A program made the position numbers and the translations under genes. A DNA stretch of 64,000 nucleotides. It comes from Jeotgalicoccus nanhaiensis. GTDB lineage: Bacteria; Bacillota; Bacilli; Staphylococcales; Salinicoccaceae. Below, piece after piece: positions 36,843-47,979 of the stretch. The stretch is taken from assembly GCA_004570955.1 (NCBI GenBank), contig SPPL01000004.1, positions 62,001-126,000 on the forward strand, read 5' to 3'. The notes below the pieces were generated by a model. That model did no database searches, was not told the DNA's origin, and saw nothing but the letters and a program-made list of their open reading frames with translations. Position 1 is the first letter of the stretch. The number at the start of each line of letters is the position of its first letter.

Positions 36843-38171
36843 ATGTCGCGTTTTACTACATTTTTAAAGTTCTTCATTCCTTCTGTCATCGGTATCTTTA
36901 TGTTCCTGGTACCGCTGAAGATCGATGGTGAAACTACGGTTCCCGTTGCTTTTCTCGCAGATGTTATCATAAATTTTATCACACTTGATATGATAATACT
37001 TTTAACGGTGGTAGCAATCGTCTTGTCTGCACTGCTCAGTATTATATACAGTTGGATTATTAAATCCGGATCCGGATTTATGCATGACGTATTTAACACA
37101 ACGAACTTCTGGGTAATTCTCAGAACAATCGGCGCAGTTTTTGCTGTGCTTGCTTATATACAGGTCGGCTCTGAAATGATCATTTCAGAAAATACCGGCG
37201 GAATGATTTTAAACGATCTGCTGCCGACACTGTTCACGGTCTTCATTATTGCCGGGTTTTTCCTGCCGCTTCTTCTGAATTACGGTCTGCTGGAATTTAT
37301 CGGTACACTATTTGCTAAAGTTATGCGTCCGCTCTTCACTCTGCCGGGACGCTCAACTGTCGATAACCTTGCTTCATGGGTCGGCGATGGTACTGTCGGT
37401 GTTATTTTAACAAGTAAACAGTACGAAGATGGGTATTACTCGAAACGCGAAGCCAGTGTTATTGCATCAACTTTCTCGGTAGTATCGATTACATTTACAA
37501 TCGTTATTCTGGACTTAATCGGCTTAATGCATATGTTCGGTCCTTTTTACATAACGATTATAGTCAGCGGTATTATTGCAGCACTTATTATGCCGCGCAT
37601 CCCGCCCTTATCCAGAATTGAAGATACTTATTACAACAAAGGTTCGGTCCTCGAAGAGACAGTTCCGGACAGCCATAATCCTTTGTCATGGGGCTATAAA
37701 AAAGCGATGGACAAAGCAGAAGCATCGCCCGGCCCTCTTCCATTGATTAAAGAAGGTATCAAAACAGTATTTGATACATGGTTCGGTGTTCTTCCGATTG
37801 TTATGGCTATCGGTACGCTCGGGACAATACTTGCAGAGTATACACCAATATTCTCCTGGATCGGAGCACCGTTCGTGCCGCTGCTTGAACTCGTTGGCAT
37901 TCCTGAAGCACAGGCAATGAGTGAAACTATGTTTATCGGTTTTACAGATATGTTCCTGCCAGCCATTTTAATTGAAAGTGTTCAAAGTGAAATGACGCGC
38001 TTTATCGTCGGAGCAATGAGTATTACTCAGCTCATTTACTTATCCGAAGTCGGAGGCGTGATACTCGGTTCGAAAATTCCTTTAGGACTCGGAAAACTAT
38101 TTGTTATTTTCTTAATCAGAACAGCAATTACTTTACCGATTGTTATCGTTGCAGCACATATTATTTTCTAA
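36843..38171 (+). CDS. yjiH: YjiH-family membrane protein with Gate domains
   Basis: 442 residues, about eleven helices. Two nucleoside-recognition (Gate) segments are visible, around residues 130-235 with WVGDGTVGVILTSKQYEDGYY and near residues 330-420 with FIGFTDMFLPAILIES. YjiH relatives are probable transporters, perhaps for peptides, amino acids or nucleosides. ATG 36843 is spaced seven bases after AGAGGG. It diverges from a dipeptidase gene around a shared cre, so import and hydrolysis of a dipeptide could be linked. Confidence 0.8.
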   Translation: MSRFTTFLKFFIPSVIGIFMFLVPLKIDGETTVPVAFLADVIINFITLDMIILLTVVAIVLSALLSIIYSWIIKSGSGFMHDVFNTTNFWVILRTIGAVFAVLAYIQVGSEMIISENTGGMILNDLLPTLFTVFIIAGFFLPLLLNYGLLEFIGTLFAKVMRPLFTLPGRSTVDNLASWVGDGTVGVILTSKQYEDGYYSKREASVIASTFSVVSITFTIVILDLIGLMHMFGPFYITIIVSGIIAALIMPRIPPLSRIEDTYYNKGSVLEETVPDSHNPLSWGYKKAMDKAEASPGPLPLIKEGIKTVFDTWFGVLPIVMAIGTLGTILAEYTPIFSWIGAPFVPLLELVGIPEAQAMSETMFIGFTDMFLPAILIESVQSEMTRFIVGAMSITQLIYLSEVGGVILGSKIPLGLGKLFVIFLIRTAITLPIVIVAAHIIF

Positions 38172-38172
38172 T

Positions 38173-38206
38173 AAAAAAAGTTCAGCAGATGCTGAACTTT
38201 TTTTTT
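38173..38206. terminator. yjiH terminator, symmetrical
   Basis: AAAGTTCAGC pairs with GCTGAACTTT around AGAT, with A and T runs on both sides. Confidence 0.9.
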
Positions 38207-38226
38207 GAGTTTTAAGATGGGATTCT

Positions 38227-38513
38227 GGGATTGGCATGACGGGGTTTCATATGTTTCCGACACTCTCAGGACTGGTATGACGGAGTTTCATATGTTTCCG
38301 ACACTCTCAGGATTGACATGACAGAATCTCATATGTTTCCGACACTCTCAGGACTGGCATGACAGAATCTCATATGTTTCCGAGACTCTCGGGATTGGCA
38401 TGATCGGGTTTCATATGTATCCGACACTCTCGGGATTGGCATGATCGGGTTTCATATGTATCCGACACTCTCAGGACTGGTATGACAGGATTTCATATGG
38501 ATCCGGCACCCTC
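38227..38513. repeat. Array 5: seven 41-bp palindromic tandem repeats (family I)
   Basis: Units start at 38227, 38268, 38309, 38350, 38391, 38432 and 38473. Blocks: GGCATGAC (or GGTATGAC), then TTTCATATG or TCTCATATG, then TTTCCGACACTCTC or TATCCGACACTCTC and GGGATT/AGGACT. It is the closest relative of array 4: the first eight blocks match position by position. It lies between convergent yjiH and tyrS, each with a separate terminator. Confidence 0.95.
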
Positions 38514-38528
38514 ACTCTGTGCAAAATC

Positions 38529-38569
38529 AAAAATCAGCAGCAGAATTAATGAGCTTCTGCTGCTGATTT
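38529..38569 (-). terminator. tyrS terminator
   Basis: AAATCAGCAGCAGAA pairs with TTCTGCTGCTGATTT around a nine-base loop, followed by a T-rich tail on the minus strand. Confidence 0.88.
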
Positions 38570-38575
38570 ACTAAC

Positions 38576-40079
<1,504 letters not shown>

Positions 40080-40085
40080 TATCTA

Positions 40086-40114
40086 AGTATATTAGCAGTA
40101 TAATTAAAAGTCAA
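40086..40114 (-). promoter_or_regulatory. tyrS promoter
   Basis: On the minus strand TTGACT and TATACT are 17 bases apart, directly upstream of the T-box leader. Confidence 0.85.
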
Positions 40115-40263
40115 GTTTGCATTCCTTTTTGCGTACTTTTCATTTGACATTCAACAGTTTTGAGATACGATTACAGGGTTGATTTACAATATGTTTACAC
40201 GGGCTTTTATCACTATGAGTGTAAGAAGAACATATGATATAATCTTTTTAACAGGAGGTAGGC

Positions 40264-42798
40264 ATGGAAAAGAAAAATGACTTTATTGATAATATAAAAA
40301 AGATGTTCTCGCGTAAAGATCCTGACAAAAAGAAAGACAAAGTTCATGGAGCAACTGCGAAGGACAAGTATCATAATACAGTCGCCCGCTTTAAAAAAGC
40401 AGGTTCCCCGCTCAGGGTGTCATTTTTTACAGCATATGACACTATATGGAATGTAGTTTTATTTTTACTATTAGCATTCACCCTGCTCGGAATATTCCTT
40501 TTCAGCATCGGTCTCGGCTACTTCGCAGCACTCGTCTCGGATGAGGATGTGCTGGCTGAAGAAGAAATTTTAACTGACCTTACCGAAATGACTGAAAGTA
40601 CGACTGTAACATTCGGCTCCGGCGAAGAGCTCGGAACCTTGAGATCCGACCTGATCCGAGAAACCGTCGATTATGATGACATCTCTGAGAACGTCACAAA
40701 TGCATTAATTTCTACTGAGGATGAACACTTTTACGAACATAACGGTGTCGTACCTAAAGCATTTCTCCGCGCATCACTGCAGCAGGTTGCAGGCGGCGAA
40801 GAAAGTTCGGGCGGAAGTACGATTACACAGCAGCTGGTTAAAAATCAGATGCTGACCAACGATCCGACATTCGACCGTAAAGCAGCAGAATTACTGCTTG
40901 CATTCCGGGTAGAAAATATAATGTCCAAAGAAGAAATTATGGAAGCATACTTAAACGCAGTATCGTTTGGCCGTAATGCCAACGGACAAAATATCGCAGG
41001 TATTGAATCTGCCGCACAGGGTGTTTTCGGCAAGCCTGCAGCAGAACTGAACATTGCTGAAAGTGCATTTTTAGCAGGACTGCCTCAAAACCCTTACGCA
41101 TATACACCATTTAACCAGGACGGTTCTATGAAAGAAGAAGAATTACTTGCAGCGGGTAAAAATCGCCAGGAATTTGTACTTTCAAGAATGCTGACTGAAG
41201 GCGCGATTACACAGGAAGAATACGATCAGGCGCTCTCGATTGATATATATGAAAATATGGCTTCAAGTGTTGTCGTACCAAATCAGAATTATCCGTTCTT
41301 AACAGATGAAGTAGAACGCCGCGGTGTCGAGATTATTAAATATATTCTCGCAGAAGAAGAAGGCATCAGCCGTGAAGATGTCGATTCAACGCCGTTAATC
41401 AATCAGGAATATACGCAGAAAGCGAACGAAGCAATGCGTAATGAAGGTTACCAGATTGAAACGACAATCGATAAGACAATTTACGACACGATGCAGGAAA
41501 CGAAAGATAACAGCTTCAGCTACTACGGAGAGCGCAGCAGCCTTGATGCACTGAACGCAACTGAAGGCGAAGAGGAAACTATGCTCGACCACGAAGTCGG
41601 CATGGTCTTAAAAGACAATGCTACCGGAAAAATACTCGGTTTTGTCGGCGGACGTGATTACGAAGAATCTGAAATCAACCATGCAACTCAGACAGAACGC
41701 CAGGCAGGTTCAACTATGAAACCTCTGAGCACTTATGCTCCCGCTATCGATCAGGGACTGATAGTTCCGGATACGGTACTGCTGGATAAAGAGTTCAATT
41801 TTAACGGCTATGAACCAAAAAACTATTCTACTGAAGAATATGGTCTCGTATCAGCAAAACACGCACTCAGCAACTCGTACAACTTAAGTACGCTCCGCTT
41901 ATGGTCCGAAGTTCAAAATCATAATCCGGGACAGTATTTAGAACAGATGAATCTGAACGTGTCTGATGAACTGCTCAGTACGACTTCACTGCCGCTGGGT
42001 ACTAATGATGTATCAGTTGTAGAAAACGTCGATGCATTTTCTGTCTTCGGCAACGAAGGTGAAATGACGGAGAGCTATATGATTGAATCTATTACAAATC
42101 CGAGCGGTGAAGTAATCTACGAACAGCAGCAGGATCCGACAAGAGTATTCAAAGATTCAACATCGTTCTTAATGGCTGATATGCTTAAAGAATCGTTTGT
42201 GACCGGTTCAGTTTATCACATTAAAGATTATTATGAATCAGTACAGGGTGTATATGACTGGTCAGCGAAAACCGGTACATCTGAACAATTCGTCGATTCA
42301 TGGATGATCGGATTTAACCCGAAAGTAACACTTGGTATCTGGATGGGCTATGACCGGAATATTCCTCAAGTTTACAGTACGGATGCTGAGCAGTACTACC
42401 ATCTGTATAATTGGAGAAATATGGCGCAGGCCTTAACAAACGTTGCACCGGAACAGCTTGGTGCATACGAAGAATTCCAGCAGCCTTCGTCAGTCAGAGA
42501 AGAAGAATTCTGTGCCCTGACTATGGAACTTGAAGATGACTGCTCAAGCAGCATGGATAGAGCTATTACAGGATTAATCGCAGAAGATACACAGTTCTCA
42601 GATAAGAGTTCGCTAAGCGACCCTGCAATCCAGTCCCGTATGGGCGCAGCGATTGACAGCAGTCTTTCTAACAGTGACTTAAGAGGACGTGTCACGCGGA
42701 CTTATGACGACAGATATACAGTCGGCGGCAGATCATCGAGCAGCTCAAGTAGTTCAAGTTCCTCATCTGATGATGATGACGACGATGACGATGATTAA
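40264..42798 (+). CDS. Class A penicillin-binding protein (transglycosylase/transpeptidase)
   Basis: 844 residues. A basic cytoplasmic N-terminus is followed by one membrane segment (about 61-90), a GT51 glycosyltransferase domain with STEDEHFYEHNGV near residue 150 and GGSTITQQLVKN near 183, and a transpeptidase domain with Ser483 in GSTMKP, SYN near 538 and KTG at 669-671. It polymerises and cross-links peptidoglycan outside the membrane. The C-terminus ends in twelve Ser and then nine Asp, a low-complexity tail. ATG follows AGGAGGT. It lies between tyrS and fhs, where staphylococci keep a similar gene. Confidence 0.95.
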   Translation: MEKKNDFIDNIKKMFSRKDPDKKKDKVHGATAKDKYHNTVARFKKAGSPLRVSFFTAYDTIWNVVLFLLLAFTLLGIFLFSIGLGYFAALVSDEDVLAEEEILTDLTEMTESTTVTFGSGEELGTLRSDLIRETVDYDDISENVTNALISTEDEHFYEHNGVVPKAFLRASLQQVAGGEESSGGSTITQQLVKNQMLTNDPTFDRKAAELLLAFRVENIMSKEEIMEAYLNAVSFGRNANGQNIAGIESAAQGVFGKPAAELNIAESAFLAGLPQNPYAYTPFNQDGSMKEEELLAAGKNRQEFVLSRMLTEGAITQEEYDQALSIDIYENMASSVVVPNQNYPFLTDEVERRGVEIIKYILAEEEGISREDVDSTPLINQEYTQKANEAMRNEGYQIETTIDKTIYDTMQETKDNSFSYYGERSSLDALNATEGEEETMLDHEVGMVLKDNATGKILGFVGGRDYEESEINHATQTERQAGSTMKPLSTYAPAIDQGLIVPDTVLLDKEFNFNGYEPKNYSTEEYGLVSAKHALSNSYNLSTLRLWSEVQNHNPGQYLEQMNLNVSDELLSTTSLPLGTNDVSVVENVDAFSVFGNEGEMTESYMIESITNPSGEVIYEQQQDPTRVFKDSTSFLMADMLKESFVTGSVYHIKDYYESVQGVYDWSAKTGTSEQFVDSWMIGFNPKVTLGIWMGYDRNIPQVYSTDAEQYYHLYNWRNMAQALTNVAPEQLGAYEEFQQPSSVREEEFCALTMELEDDCSSSMDRAITGLIAEDTQFSDKSSLSDPAIQSRMGAAIDSSLSNSDLRGRVTRTYDDRYTVGGRSSSSSSSSSSSSDDDDDDDDD

Positions 42799-42808
42799 TT
42801 TACCAGGA

Positions 42809-42836
42809 ACACCTCCACATGTGGAGGTGTTTTTTG
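42809..42836 (+). terminator. Terminator of the PBP gene
   Basis: ACACCTCCAC pairs with GTGGAGGTGT around AT, followed by six T residues. Confidence 0.92.
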
Positions 42837-42908
42837 TGCAGATAGGTGTTTTAGTTGAGATATGAGCGGCGCTGTCATTCAAACATCTAACATCCCAAAA
42901 CCAAACAC

Positions 42909-42942
42909 AAAAAGCCCAAAATTCGAAGATTTTGGGCTTTTA
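42909..42942 (-). terminator. fhs terminator
   Basis: AAAGCCCAAAAT pairs with ATTTTGGGCTTT around a six-base loop, with T residues on the minus strand. Confidence 0.9.
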
Positions 42943-42958
42943 TCATTTTAATTCAGTT

Positions 42959-44626
42959 TTAGAATAATCCAGTTGAAGATCCGTCAGCATTTACGTCCAT
43001 CTTCACAGCTGATGGTACTTTAGGAAGTCCAGGCATAGTCATGATATCACCTGTCAGTGCTACAACAAATCCTGCACCTGCTTTGGCGATAACTTCACGG
43101 ACAGTTACATTGAAACCTGTCGGACGTCCAAGTTTTTTAGGGTCGTCTGATAAAGAGTACTGAGTCTTAGCCATACATACCGGGAAGTTGCCCCAGCCGT
43201 TAGCTTCGATATCAGCAATTTGTTTTTTAGCTTTATCCGTTAAGATAACACCGTCTCCGCCGTATACTTCTGTAACAATTTTTTCAATCTTGTCAGCGAT
43301 TGGCAGTTCATCTTCATACAGGTGGTGGAAGTCGTTTCCAGCTTCAACTGCTGCTAATACTTCGTTAGCTAAGTCAACGCCGCCTTCTCCGCCTTTTTCC
43401 CATACTTGTGTTAAGGCAACGCGTACGCCCTGTTCTTTACACCAGTCAAGAACGAAGTTTCTTTCTTCATCAGTGTCAGTTACAAAGTCGTTTAAAGCAA
43501 TTACCGGCTCAACGCCGAATTTACGAGCGTTTTCGATGTGTTTGCCTAAGTTCACAACACCCTCTTTAAGTGCGTCAACATTAGCTTCGCCTAAGTCAGC
43601 TTTAGCGACGCCGCCGTTCATCTTAAGTGCACGGATTGTTGCAACTAAAACGATAGCATCCGGCTTAAAGCCGCCCATGCGTGCTTTAATATCCATGAAT
43701 TTCTCACCGCCGAGGTCAGAACCGAATCCGCACTCTGTTACAACGATATCAGCAAGCTGTCTTGCTGTGTTTGTTGCAATAATTGAGTTACAGCCGTGAG
43801 CGATGTTAGCGAATGGACCGCCGTGAATTAAGGCAGGTGTGCCTTCCATAGTCTGTACCAGGTTAGGTTTAATCGCTTCTTTAAGAAGAAGTGCCAAAGC
43901 ACCTTCAACTTCAAGCTCTCCAACTGTTACTGGTTTTTTGTCGTAAGTATAACCGAATACAATTTTAGCTAATTTTTCTTTAAGATCGATGATGTCGTTT
44001 GATAAACATAAGACAGCCATGATTTCACTTGCAACTGTAATATCAAATCCATCTTCGCGCGGAACCCCTCTAGTAGGTCCGCCCAAACCGACAACAACTT
44101 GACGAAGCGCACGGTCATTCATGTCGATAACACGCTTCCAGGTTACACGGCGCGGATCAACGTTTAATGCATTGCCCTGGTGAATATGGTTATCAATAAA
44201 TGCACTCAGTGCGTTATTTGCTGCAGTAATTGCGTGTAGATCACCGTTAAAGTGTAAGTTGATTTCTTCCATCGGCAATACTTGTGCATGGCCTCCGCCT
44301 GTTGCTCCGCCCTTAACACCCATTACAGGTCCGAGGGAAGGTTCGCGTAAAGCAACCATTACCTTTTTACCGATTTTATTAAAAGCATCACTTAATCCTA
44401 CAGTTACTGTTGATTTACCTTCACCTGCAGGTGTCGGGTTCATCGCGGATACAAGAACTATCTTAGAATCTTCCTTGTTTCCTTCCAGTTGGTTGATGTC
44501 TACTTTTGCCTTATATTTACCATACATTTCTAATGCGTCTTCAGGAATTCCTGCTTTTTCAGCAATTTCCTGAATTGGTTGTATTGAGGCTTTTGACGCA
44601 ATTTCTTGGTCAGTCAAATGTGCCAT
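42959..44626 (-). CDS. fhs: Formate-tetrahydrofolate ligase
   Basis: Makes 10-formyl-THF from formate, THF and ATP in one-carbon metabolism. It has 555 residues, the normal bacterial size. The P-loop is [15 protein letters not shown] near residue 58, followed by [17 protein letters not shown], and the folate region [19 protein letters not shown] 44626 lies behind TAGGAGC; a longer frame to 44683 is not supported. It sits between the PBP gene and acsA on the acsA strand but has its own upstream gap. Confidence 0.97.
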   Translation of the reverse strand: MAHLTDQEIASKASIQPIQEIAEKAGIPEDALEMYGKYKAKVDINQLEGNKEDSKIVLVSAMNPTPAGEGKSTVTVGLSDAFNKIGKKVMVALREPSLGPVMGVKGGATGGGHAQVLPMEEINLHFNGDLHAITAANNALSAFIDNHIHQGNALNVDPRRVTWKRVIDMNDRALRQVVVGLGGPTRGVPREDGFDITVASEIMAVLCLSNDIIDLKEKLAKIVFGYTYDKKPVTVGELEVEGALALLLKEAIKPNLVQTMEGTPALIHGGPFANIAHGCNSIIATNTARQLADIVVTECGFGSDLGGEKFMDIKARMGGFKPDAIVLVATIRALKMNGGVAKADLGEANVDALKEGVVNLGKHIENARKFGVEPVIALNDFVTDTDEERNFVLDWCKEQGVRVALTQVWEKGGEGGVDLANEVLAAVEAGNDFHHLYEDELPIADKIEKIVTEVYGGDGVILTDKAKKQIADIEANGWGNFPVCMAKTQYSLSDDPKKLGRPTGFNVTVREVIAKAGAGFVVALTGDIMTMPGLPKVPSAVKMDVNADGSSTGLF

Positions 44627-44700
44627 CTTCTCAGCTCCTAAGTATAATTTGCGTTGTAAAACGATTTCACAACTCTTATTCATTATGACATAAAAAATGA

Positions 44701-44730
44701 AAGCAGGCCATTGTAAACGGCCTACTTTTC
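44701..44730 (-). terminator. acsA terminator
   Basis: AGTAGGCC pairs with GGCCTGCT around a nine-base loop, with a T-rich tail on the minus strand. Confidence 0.7.
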
Positions 44731-44764
44731 GATTACTATTTAAATTTTCTTATAATTTGTTAAT

Positions 44765-46474
44765 TTAATCATCGTCCATCGATGACAGGTCGCCTGCCGG
44801 TAAATCGAGTTCCCATGCTTTAAGCACCCGTCTCATAATTTTACCGCTGCGCGTTTTCGGCAGACTGTCTTTAAATTCTATTTCTTTCGGTGCCGCATGC
44901 GCTGCGAGACCGTTTTTTACGAATACACGGATTTCTTCTTTTAAATCGTCAGTGGGCTCATAACCGCTTCTAAGCGCGATAAACGCCTTCACAATTTCTC
45001 CTCTGACAGGATCCGGCTTACCGATAACCCCCGCTTCCTGCACTGCTTCATGTTCGACAAGTTTGGACTCAATTTCAAATGGACCGACACGCTCGCCCGC
45101 GGTCATAATGACATCGTCGACACGTCCCTGGAACCAGAAGTAGCCGTCTTCATCACGGTAGGCAGAGTCTCCCGAAATATACCAGTCACCGATAAAGTAA
45201 GAATCATACTTCGGTTTGTTTTTCCAAATTTCACGCATCATCGCCGGCCACCCTGCTTTCAGAGCGAGGTTCCCCATACGGTTTGGCGGCAGCTCATTGC
45301 CCTGGTCATCGACAATGGTCGCTTTAATTCCAGGCAGCGGTTTACCCATCGAGCCGCCCTTAATATCCACAGAAGGGAAATTAACAATCATATGCGCACC
45401 TGTTTCAGTCATCCACCAAGTATCGTGAATACGGAGGTTAAATACTTCCATCCCCCATTTAACAACTTCAGGGTTTAAAGGTTCTCCGACTGACAGTATG
45501 TGTCTCAGTGACGATAAATCATATTTCTCTACTACATTGTCACTGCTGCCCATCAGCATTCTGAATGCTGTCGGTGCACTGTACCAGACAGTTACTTTCA
45601 GCTGTTCGAGAGCACTGTACCATGATTCTGCAGAGAATCTGCCGCCGACAATAACATTAGTCGTCCGGTTCAGCCATGGAGCAAATATTCCGTAGGAAGT
45701 ACCTGTTACCCAGCCCGGGTCGGCTGTACACCAGTAGACATCATCTTCTTTTAAGTCGAGCACGTATTTACCTGAAATATACTGCTGCACCATGGCGTAC
45801 TGTGCGTGGAGTACACCTTTCGGCTGCCCTGTTGATCCGCTTGTATAATGTAAAATCAGACCGTCTTCCTTATCCAGCCACTCAATATCAAACTCTTTCG
45901 ATGCTTTTTCCATTTCTTTATTAAAATTAGTGTACTGATGTTCTGCATCGTCACCTGCAACGATAATATTTTTTAAATCAGGCAAGTCATCAACGGGAAT
46001 TCTCGGCAGCAATTCCGTCGTTGTAATAATAGTTGATGCTTCACTGTTTTCAAGTCTGTCTTTGACCGCTTTCTCCATAAACGCTTCAAACAGCGGTCCG
46101 ACTACAGCACCGATTTTTAAAGCGCCGAGCAGTGCAAAATATAATTCTGGTGACCGTGCCATAAAGATAAATACGCGGTCTCCCTTTTTCACTCCGGCAT
46201 CTTTTAAAATGTTAGCTGCTTTATTTGAATTCTCTTTCATTTCTTTAAAAGTAAACGACTGAATATCATCATTCAGCTTATAGTGAAGCGCAATCTTATC
46301 TCCATATCCTTCGTCCACATGTTTATCAATAGCTTCATAAGCCATATTTACTTTTCCTGTTTCGTACCATGAAAATTCTTTTTCAATCTCTTCCCATGAG
46401 AAATTTTCTTTTGCCGCTTCGTAATTCGGCATGTTCGCATGTTGATCTGTTGCTTCGTAAAGTTCTACTTTCAT
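44765..46474 (-). CDS. acsA: Acetyl-CoA synthetase
   Basis: Activates acetate to acetyl-CoA with ATP. 569 residues, the B. subtilis AcsA length class. The adenylation motif is LHYTSGSTGQPKGVLH near residue 207, then the hinge region FQGRVDDVIMTAGERVGP, and the catalytic Lys in KTRSGKIMRR near residue 549, which is the site acetylated by AcuA in Bacillus. ATG 46474 is chosen over a GTG inside the ribosome site AAGGGGTG. It diverges from acuABC across a region with cre-like sites, so repression by glucose and post-translational control are both expected. Confidence 0.96.
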   Translation of the reverse strand: MKVELYEATDQHANMPNYEAAKENFSWEEIEKEFSWYETGKVNMAYEAIDKHVDEGYGDKIALHYKLNDDIQSFTFKEMKENSNKAANILKDAGVKKGDRVFIFMARSPELYFALLGALKIGAVVGPLFEAFMEKAVKDRLENSEASTIITTTELLPRIPVDDLPDLKNIIVAGDDAEHQYTNFNKEMEKASKEFDIEWLDKEDGLILHYTSGSTGQPKGVLHAQYAMVQQYISGKYVLDLKEDDVYWCTADPGWVTGTSYGIFAPWLNRTTNVIVGGRFSAESWYSALEQLKVTVWYSAPTAFRMLMGSSDNVVEKYDLSSLRHILSVGEPLNPEVVKWGMEVFNLRIHDTWWMTETGAHMIVNFPSVDIKGGSMGKPLPGIKATIVDDQGNELPPNRMGNLALKAGWPAMMREIWKNKPKYDSYFIGDWYISGDSAYRDEDGYFWFQGRVDDVIMTAGERVGPFEIESKLVEHEAVQEAGVIGKPDPVRGEIVKAFIALRSGYEPTDDLKEEIRVFVKNGLAAHAAPKEIEFKDSLPKTRSGKIMRRVLKAWELDLPAGDLSSMDDD

Positions 46475-46594
46475 CCTTAACGACACCCCTTGTTTGTATT
46501 TATGATTTCGCTTTCATATAGCCATTATATTGAAAGATAGTTCAGAATTCTATGAAAACGCCTGATTTCTTTTATTTTCTTTATTTTTATTAAA

Positions 46595-46608
46595 TAAAAC
46601 CGCTTTCA
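46595..46608. promoter_or_regulatory. cre-like site between acsA and acuA
   Basis: Read on the minus strand TGAAAGCGGTTTTA fits TGWAARCGYTWNCW except at two positions. A weaker half, ATGAAAACGCC, lies at 46552. In B. subtilis the same intergenic region is a CcpA target. Confidence 0.6.
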
Positions 46609-46692
46609 CTTTAGTATGAATAGCCGATAATATATAATGATAATGAATTTGTTTTTTCATAACATTTAATTACTTTTAAAAGGGGTGTTCCA

Positions 46693-47325
46693 TTGAGGCA
46701 TCAAAAACACTATTTTAAAATGGAAACTAAAACAGAATCTGACATGGTCATTATTGAAGGCCCTGTTGACAGCGACACTTTAAGAACGTATACATTTGAC
46801 GATAATTTAACCGCGTTCAGACGTCCGGATGAACAGTTTCAGGCGCTCGTGGAAATTGCGGAACTTCCGGAAGGCAGAATTATCGTCAGTCATATAAATA
46901 AGCATATTGTCGGCTATATTATATTTCTTCACCCCGACCCGCTCGAGCGCTGGTCAGATGGGAATCATTCTTTCATTATGGAGCTCGGCGCAGTCGAAGT
47001 CGCCCTGCCCTGCCGGGGACTCGGTCTTGCCGGCAAGATGCTGGAACTGTCCACTTACGATGATTTTATCGAAAATTATATTATCATTACGACAGAATAT
47101 TACTGGCACTGGGACTTAAAAAACAGCGGCCTCGATGTCTACGAGTACAAAAATCTTATGATCCGTCTGATGCAGCGGGCGGGCTACGAAGTATTCCAGA
47201 CAAATGATCCTGAAATTACAGGTCACCCGGCTAACACACTGATGGCGCGTATAGGTAAAAATATTAATGACAGACAAATGCAGCAATTTGATGAAATCCG
47301 TTTTAAAAACCGCTTTTTAATTTAA
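46693..47325 (+). CDS. acuA: Protein lysine acetyltransferase AcuA
   Basis: 210-residue GNAT enzyme that inactivates AcsA by acetylating its catalytic lysine. The acetyl-CoA loop is seen as CRGLGLAGKMLE near residue 113, in the context ELGAVEVALP. A TTG start is spaced six bases from AAAGGGGTG. It is the first gene of acuABC and diverges from its target gene acsA. Confidence 0.93.
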   Translation: MRHQKHYFKMETKTESDMVIIEGPVDSDTLRTYTFDDNLTAFRRPDEQFQALVEIAELPEGRIIVSHINKHIVGYIIFLHPDPLERWSDGNHSFIMELGAVEVALPCRGLGLAGKMLELSTYDDFIENYIIITTEYYWHWDLKNSGLDVYEYKNLMIRLMQRAGYEVFQTNDPEITGHPANTLMARIGKNINDRQMQQFDEIRFKNRFLI

Positions 47326-47343
47326 CGAGAGGTGCGATGATAA

Positions 47344-47979
47344 ATGCTAGTAGAAAGAATTATGACTTCTCCCGTGGAGACACTCCACATCAACGATACG
47401 ATACACGAAGCGATGAACCTGATGAGCCGCCTGTCAATCCGGCATATACCGATTGTGGATGACAATAACCGTCTGGCAGGTATTATTTCCGATAAAGATG
47501 TGAATCTCGCCTTGCCATCCATTACAAATAAGGATGCTGATTTATCGCTCGATCTCGAATTGAATAAGATTATGCGCCAGCAGGTCACCACCTGCCATCC
47601 GCTCGACTTCGTCGAAGAAATCGCTAAAGATTTTTATCATTATGCGATTGGAGCAATTCCAGTAATGCGCGGGGCAGAAATCGTAGGTATCGTTACCCAG
47701 AAAGACATGCTTAATACTTTCCTCGAGCTGACAGGCATTAAAGAGCCCGGTTCTATTATCGAAATTGATATTAAGGACCGCATGGGAGTCATATTTGATA
47801 TCGGAAAAGTATTCAAAGACCTGAATATTAAAATCGTCAGCATTTCAATTTATCCGAATGCAGATAAAAAAGATCACAAAATTATCGTACTGCGCATCGA
47901 TGCAATGAATCCGTTAATTGCTATAGAAAAATTAAAAGAATCCGGATTTAATGTACTGGATCCAAGCGAGATGTCGTAA
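47344..47979 (+). CDS. acuB: CBS-ACT protein AcuB
   Basis: 211 residues: two CBS motifs (about 1-130, with MTSPVETLHINDTI and GIVTQKDML) followed by an ACT-like part with DRMGVIFDIGKVFKDLNI near residue 140. CBS pairs bind adenine nucleotides, so it may tune the acetylation system to energy state; its exact role is not settled. It lies 18 bases after acuA and its stop overlaps the acuC start by one base. Confidence 0.92.
   Translation: MLVERIMTSPVETLHINDTIHEAMNLMSRLSIRHIPIVDDNNRLAGIISDKDVNLALPSITNKDADLSLDLELNKIMRQQVTTCHPLDFVEEIAKDFYHYAIGAIPVMRGAEIVGIVTQKDMLNTFLELTGIKEPGSIIEIDIKDRMGVIFDIGKVFKDLNIKIVSISIYPNADKKDHKIIVLRIDAMNPLIAIEKLKESGFNVLDPSEMS

Noticed and set aside
42711-42798. Assembly artefact at the Ser/Asp tail of the PBP
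   Set aside because: The codons are mixed rather than one repeated triplet, and the stop codon and terminator follow normally.
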